DNA of 39,259 bases, taken from a virus. The position numbers were made by a program, and so were the translations under genes. The stretch covers positions 1-39,259 of the IMG/VR virus record IMGVR_UViG_3300032217_000432. One strand, written 5' to 3'. A model generated the notes under the pieces. That model was not told the origin of the DNA. It saw only the letters and a program-made list of their open reading frames with translations, and ran no database searches. Shown here piece by piece: positions 38,273 to 39,259 of this stretch; within the stretch, counting starts at the first letter, position 1; each line of letters starts with the position of its first letter.

Positions 38273-39136
38273 ATGGCTTATCCCACTGTTAGCGGCCCTT
38301 ATGGGCTACTTCCGCAGAACTTGATCGGTGGTCAAGTTTTTGCGGGATCCACTCGGATGATTCCGATTGCGAGCGGGTACAGTACTGGCCTTTACTACGG
38401 TGACGTAGTTCAGTTTGGTACGACTGGCAACGCAGGCGCGATCATTCAATCCACGATGACCTACAACACCACTTCGGCTGTTGCTGGCACGGTCGGTATC
38501 TTCTTGGGTTGTGAATACACCCCCGGTAGCACGCTGACTGTGACTGGCTCTGGTCCGATCTATGGTAAGACTCGCGCTCAGTACTGGCCTGCCAGCACGG
38601 TCGCAATCGACGCTCAAGCCTACGTTCTGGACGATCCGGACGTTGTGATGAAAGCGGTGGTTGTTGCCAACAATGGCACGACCAGCAGCACGACTCAGCT
38701 AAACCTCGGTCCAGCATGGGTTGGTTCCAACCTGTTCTTGGTTCGTAACGCTGGTAACGCAACGACTGGCAATTCGGCATTTGCCCTGTGCGCTGGTTCT
38801 AGCGATGCTCGTACTGCTTCGACGGCTCCGTTCCGGATCGTTGGTATTGTTCCGGAAAGCGCGATTTCGGTTGCTCAAAACGCAACCACGGCAACCAGCT
38901 CAACCATGACCTTGTCGGCAGCTAACAGCAACATCGTTGTTGGTATGAACGTGTACGGTTCTGGTGTTCCTACTGGAACGTATGTGTCGGCAATTTCGGG
39001 TACCTCGGTTACTCTGTCCCAAGCAACTACGACGACTATCAGCACTGCTGTTAGCTTTACGTTTGTTGGCTCGCCAGAGGTTCTGGTCAAGTGGAACTTC
39101 GGTTACCACGGCTACTACAACGCTACTGGCGTCTAA
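38273..39136 (+). CDS. Putative capsid decoration / structural protein (287 aa)
   Basis: ATG 38273 with AGGAG upstream. It begins AYPTVSGPYGLLPQNLIGGQVFAGSTRMIPIASGY, a pattern I recall from structural proteins placed just before the major capsid gene. The rest is beta-rich and Gly/Ser/Thr-rich, with an Ig-like or decoration-domain-type segment (SAANSNIVVGMNVYGSGVPTGTYVSAISGTSVTLSQ). It ends VLVKWNFGYHGYYNATGV. Probably a head decoration or minor capsid protein. Confidence 0.65.
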   Translation: MAYPTVSGPYGLLPQNLIGGQVFAGSTRMIPIASGYSTGLYYGDVVQFGTTGNAGAIIQSTMTYNTTSAVAGTVGIFLGCEYTPGSTLTVTGSGPIYGKTRAQYWPASTVAIDAQAYVLDDPDVVMKAVVVANNGTTSSTTQLNLGPAWVGSNLFLVRNAGNATTGNSAFALCAGSSDARTASTAPFRIVGIVPESAISVAQNATTATSSTMTLSAANSNIVVGMNVYGSGVPTGTYVSAISGTSVTLSQATTTTISTAVSFTFVGSPEVLVKWNFGYHGYYNATGV

Positions 39137-39146
39137 GGAGTAAATC

Positions 39147-39259
39147 ATGGCTATTTCACGCGCCCAACTACTTAAAGAACTGCTTCCGGGCCTCAACGCC
39201 CTGTTCGGTCTTGAGTATGCTCGCTATGGCGAGGAACACAAAGAGATCTACGAAACCGA
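39147..39259 (+). CDS. Major capsid protein, 3' end cut by window edge
   Basis: ATG 39147 with AAGGAG upstream. The visible 37 residues (AISRAQLLKELLPGLNALFGLEYARYGEEHKEIYET) match the start of major capsid proteins in this phage group, and the place after scaffold and decoration genes agrees. It runs off the right edge, so length and fold cannot be checked. Confidence 0.8.
   Translation, partial: MAISRAQLLKELLPGLNALFGLEYARYGEEHKEIYET

Noticed and set aside
1-39259. tRNA genes, integrase, holin, endolysin, insertion sequences
   Set aside because: I looked for T-loop motifs, recombinase and lysozyme-type sequences and transposase genes with terminal repeats, and saw none; absence by eye is not proof, and part of the genome lies outside the window.

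Overview
This window is part of a double-stranded DNA tailed-phage genome, most likely a podovirus-like phage of a proteobacterium. The evidence is a complete packaging and head block (small and large terminase, portal, GroES-like co-chaperonin, scaffold, start of the major capsid gene), a family A DNA polymerase with its own exonuclease domain, a primase-helicase, and very large internal-virion-type proteins. The protein styles (capsid-block proteins, DUF3310, polymerase with Leu at the '762' position) resemble the marine and freshwater HMO-2011-like and pelagiphage-like groups; this is judged by eye, not by a search. I see no integrase, tRNA, RNA polymerase, holin or endolysin. Lysis and tail genes may lie outside the window, because the left edge starts inside a late gene and the right edge cuts the major capsid gene.

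Layout. 1-9777 (+): four late virion genes ending in a 2,228-residue protein with a zinc-peptidase motif and a PLxRFG-like motif. A 9-bp-stem terminator at 9771-9803 ends the opposing leftward transcripts. 9853-22592 (-): replication and recombination genes (primase-helicase, HTH protein, ssDNA-binding-like protein, SNF2 helicase, HNH-like protein, Cas4/RecB-like nuclease, a train of small coupled genes, DNA polymerase, VRR-NUC nuclease, HTH-DUF3310 protein). 22609-29703 (-): accessory genes, including a MoxR-type AAA ATPase, a HExxH/VWA protein and a DUF3150-like protein, followed upstream by small proteins. 29704-30483: a non-coding hub of about 700 bp with an ideal sigma70-type promoter, a 20-nt inverted repeat, seven CGTAAC hexamers and direct repeats. 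30527-31250 (-): two more genes. 31251-31649: a divergent, C-tract-rich switch region. 31650-39259 (+): terminase to major capsid.

Two features stand out. First, a 14-16 bp palindrome (core CTAACAWWTGTTAG) occurs at 18 sites, all between 20.78 and 31.39 kb. It lies in leaders, across start codons, Shine-Dalgarno sites and stop codons, and inside genes in the only reading phase free of stops. Second, the portal gene contains an in-frame TAG at codon 569, and the same frame then continues for 261 more codons of portal-like sequence.

How it fits together. Host RNA polymerase probably reads the leftward genes from sigma70-type promoters near 29.77, 27.49, 22.03 and 14.52 kb. Two of these promoters are near-identical copies, each followed at the same distance by a palindrome, so a dispersed-operator regulon is a reasonable model. 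The polymerase, primase-helicase, ssDNA-binding-like protein and nucleases form the replication module. The AAA/VWA/DUF3150 set looks like a co-regulated chelatase-like or remodelling machine of unknown target. Many start sites were chosen using Shine-Dalgarno spacing and ATGA-type overlaps rather than the longest open frame.
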